Below are positions 62,901-64,000 of a DNA stretch of 64,000 bases, in pieces. The position numbers and the translations under genes are program-made. Under the pieces are notes generated by a model. The model searched no databases, was not told where the DNA came from, and saw only the letters and a program-made list of their open reading frames with translations. The stretch is from Pseudobacter ginsenosidimutans (GTDB taxonomy: Bacteria; Bacteroidota; Bacteroidia; Chitinophagales; Chitinophagaceae). Position 1 is the stretch's first letter. Every line of letters begins with the position of its first letter. The DNA is taken from contig NZ_CP042431.1 in the NCBI RefSeq assembly GCF_007970185.1, positions 5,518,001 to 5,582,000 on the forward strand, read 5' to 3'.

Positions 62901-63404
62901 ATGGATCCTTAACGGAGGCAATTCAGGGTAGAGGAGAAGCCGCTTCTCCCGGTTCAGTACGGCTTGTTTCTTTTCTTTAATGAAAATGGTTTTGGAGCGG
63001 ATCGTAAATTCGTAACCGAGATCCTTCAATATCATTCCCAGGAAATCCCTGAGTTGCATATTCTTTACGCTTATACTGATCTTATGAGAGCTTACAGGAT
63101 TGGTGTTTTCTCTCATTACGAAATAGCCGGTCTTCTCCTTAATAACATTGAATATCTTCTCCATCGGAACGTTCGTGCCGGAGTAAGTGATGGTTTGCGA
63201 TGAAGTACTGGCAGACAACGATAAACAAAAAATCAATAAGAAGCCCGCAGTCAATTGCATAATCCTCCAGGTTTGGGTTACGGAAGAAAGCCTCTCAGCA
63301 GTATAGCCGCTTTCGGCTTCAACCGGTTTGTTAAATAACCGGAGCGCATGCCGGTTTTCCCTGATAGCAATGCGATTCCGATTACAAAAAGCAGTAAATA
63401 ACAT
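59985..63404 (-). CDS. SusC/RagA-family TonB-dependent receptor with STN domain
   Basis: The 1139-aa product has a long N-terminus before the signal helix ([20 protein letters not shown]); ATG at 63260 is an alternative start, but such extensions are common in Chitinophagaceae. Domains in order: STN/secretin-like ([20 protein letters not shown]), CarboxypepD_reg ([20 protein letters not shown]), TonB plug ([48 protein letters not shown]) and the barrel. The STN domain implies signalling to the upstream FecR anti-sigma factor, so expression is probably induced by substrate binding. Confidence 0.94.
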   Translation of the reverse strand: [1139 protein letters not shown]

Positions 63405-63416
63405 ACTTTTGCAGCA

Positions 63417-63433
63417 GCCTGTTTACCACAGGC
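63417..63433 (-). promoter_or_regulatory. Hairpin just before the SusC start codon
   Basis: On the minus strand GCCTGT, loop GGTAA and ACAGGC form a 6-bp stem 12 nt before the ATG at 63404. It could modulate ribosome access. Confidence 0.35.
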
Positions 63434-63495
63434 AGGTTTTGGGTTGATGAATAAACTTTCGCTAAATGGTTTTTCGTTTATATCCCGAAACTTTT

Positions 63496-63519
63496 CCGGG
63501 AATGTTTGCCCATTCCCGG
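63496..63519. terminator. Stem-loop between the FecR and SusC genes
   Basis: CCGGGAATG (63496-63504) and CATTCCCGG (63511-63519) pair perfectly around a 6-nt loop. On the plus strand a T-rich tract follows. It lies 71 nt after the FecR stop and may partly separate the two genes. The remaining 63520-63589 shows nothing further. Confidence 0.5.
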
Positions 63520-63589
63520 TTTTCTTTCTCACGCTGAGGGCGTTTGACGTCGCTCGAAACATAAATAAAATTCCGAGGACAAGGCTTAA

Positions 63590-64000
63590 TTATTGTAGAG
63601 CACGTACGTGCAAAATTCTTCCTTCAATTCTGAAACTGGCGCCCATACCATCCAATCCGTCCAGGGCATCTTTCAATGATAAATCCCTGTCCATTTCTCC
63701 ATCCAGCATCTTTTTGGGAACTCCGGCATCGTAGACTATTTCCATATCGTACCATCTTGCCAGTTGACGCATGGCTTTGTCGAATGGAATATTCCTGAAA
63801 TTGAATACACCGTTCTTCCAGGCCAGGTCCTGATCTATATCTGTTGCTGCAATATGCCCGTTAAGGAAAGCTTGCCCGGGCACCAATATCTTTTCTCCAA
63901 TTTTCACCCTGCCATTGAGCAGCGAGGTTTTCACCCCGTTCTCGTCAGGATAGGCATTGACGTTAAATGCAGTTCCCAATACTACTATTTCCTCCTCAGG
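63590..64000 (-). CDS. FecR-family anti-sigma factor (partial, C-terminal part)
   Basis: The frame enters from the right edge and ends at 63590. The visible 136 residues carry the FecR block VVLGTAFNVNAYPDENGVKTSLLNGRVKI and the C-terminal STN-like DUF4974 domain (IPFDKAMRQLARWYDMEIVYD, DRDLSLKDALDGLDGMGASFRIEGRILHV). FecR proteins span the inner membrane and control an ECF sigma factor that turns on the neighbouring SusC gene. The sigma factor gene should lie beyond the window. Confidence 0.92.
   Translation of the reverse strand, partial: PEEEIVVLGTAFNVNAYPDENGVKTSLLNGRVKIGEKILVPGQAFLNGHIAATDIDQDLAWKNGVFNFRNIPFDKAMRQLARWYDMEIVYDAGVPKKMLDGEMDRDLSLKDALDGLDGMGASFRIEGRILHVRALQ

Noticed and set aside
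1-64000. CRISPR arrays, rRNA and intact insertion sequences
   Set aside because: Looked for repeated spacer-like units, rRNA signatures and transposase motifs; none found.

Overview
The window looks like chromosomal DNA of a Bacteroidota organism, most likely family Chitinophagaceae. The evidence is the gene families: SusC/SusD with a FecR anti-sigma factor, HmuY-type lipoproteins, OMP_b-brl_3-type TonB receptors, and DUF2851, DUF4407 and DUF4846. Promoter-like sequences of the Bacteroidota type (TTTG about 20 nt before TAnnTTTG) occur at several gene starts, and classical Shine-Dalgarno sites are rare. The assignment to family is inference from gene content. No rRNA, CRISPR array or intact transposase was seen. 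One tRNA gene (His, GTG anticodon) is present.

Layout. 1-4 kb is the most accessory part: a zeta-toxin-like P-loop kinase cut by the left edge, a 102-aa orphan, a 47-aa membrane protein with its own terminator, a DUF4846 lipoprotein, an NtrC-type response regulator without a DNA-binding domain, and a KilA-N pseudogene with a one-base deletion. 4-7 kb carries a CarH/LitR-like B12-binding MerR regulator, signal peptidase I with an extra membrane domain, and cytidine deaminase. 7-11 kb is a minus-strand run (csaA, ogt, an AcuI-like reductase, a PaaE-like reductase, a frameshifted membrane protein) with divergent osmC. 11-20 kb holds a Tat-exported Gfo/Idh/MocA oxidoreductase, dps, a SirB1-like protein, topA and a coupled YcxB-like gene. 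21.5-25.3 kb is a 5-oxoprolinase operon (pxpB-pxpC-pxpA) with an NRAMP-fold transporter that lacks the usual metal motifs. 25-32 kb has secreted and membrane unknowns, an SGNH hydrolase, a TonB-type beta-barrel protein and tRNA-His.

32.4-39.7 kb is a heme acquisition locus: a TonB receptor, two HmuY-family lipoproteins and two further lipoproteins on the minus strand, a divergent AraC regulator, then an IsdG-type heme monooxygenase followed 2 nt later by a 42-aa membrane peptide. 40-44.9 kb holds higBA, a tail-specific protease, a KdsC-like phosphatase, a UbiA prenyltransferase and Maf. 45-49.5 kb has DUF2851, an OsmC protein, an outer-membrane unknown, lipA and a phosphodiester glycosidase. 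49.5-55.1 kb is a sugar module: ROK kinase and FucP-like transporter divergent from glgA-glgC, so hexose uptake and phosphorylation face glycogen synthesis.

55.1-55.3 kb is a small element bounded by perfect 28-bp inverted repeats. 55.3-64 kb is one minus-strand series reading FecR (partial), STN-containing SusC, SusD, an FG-GAP protein, a DsbD N-domain-like protein and a TlpA-like thioredoxin. It links a signal-transducing outer-membrane importer to periplasmic thiol chemistry and is, with the heme locus, the most interesting system here.
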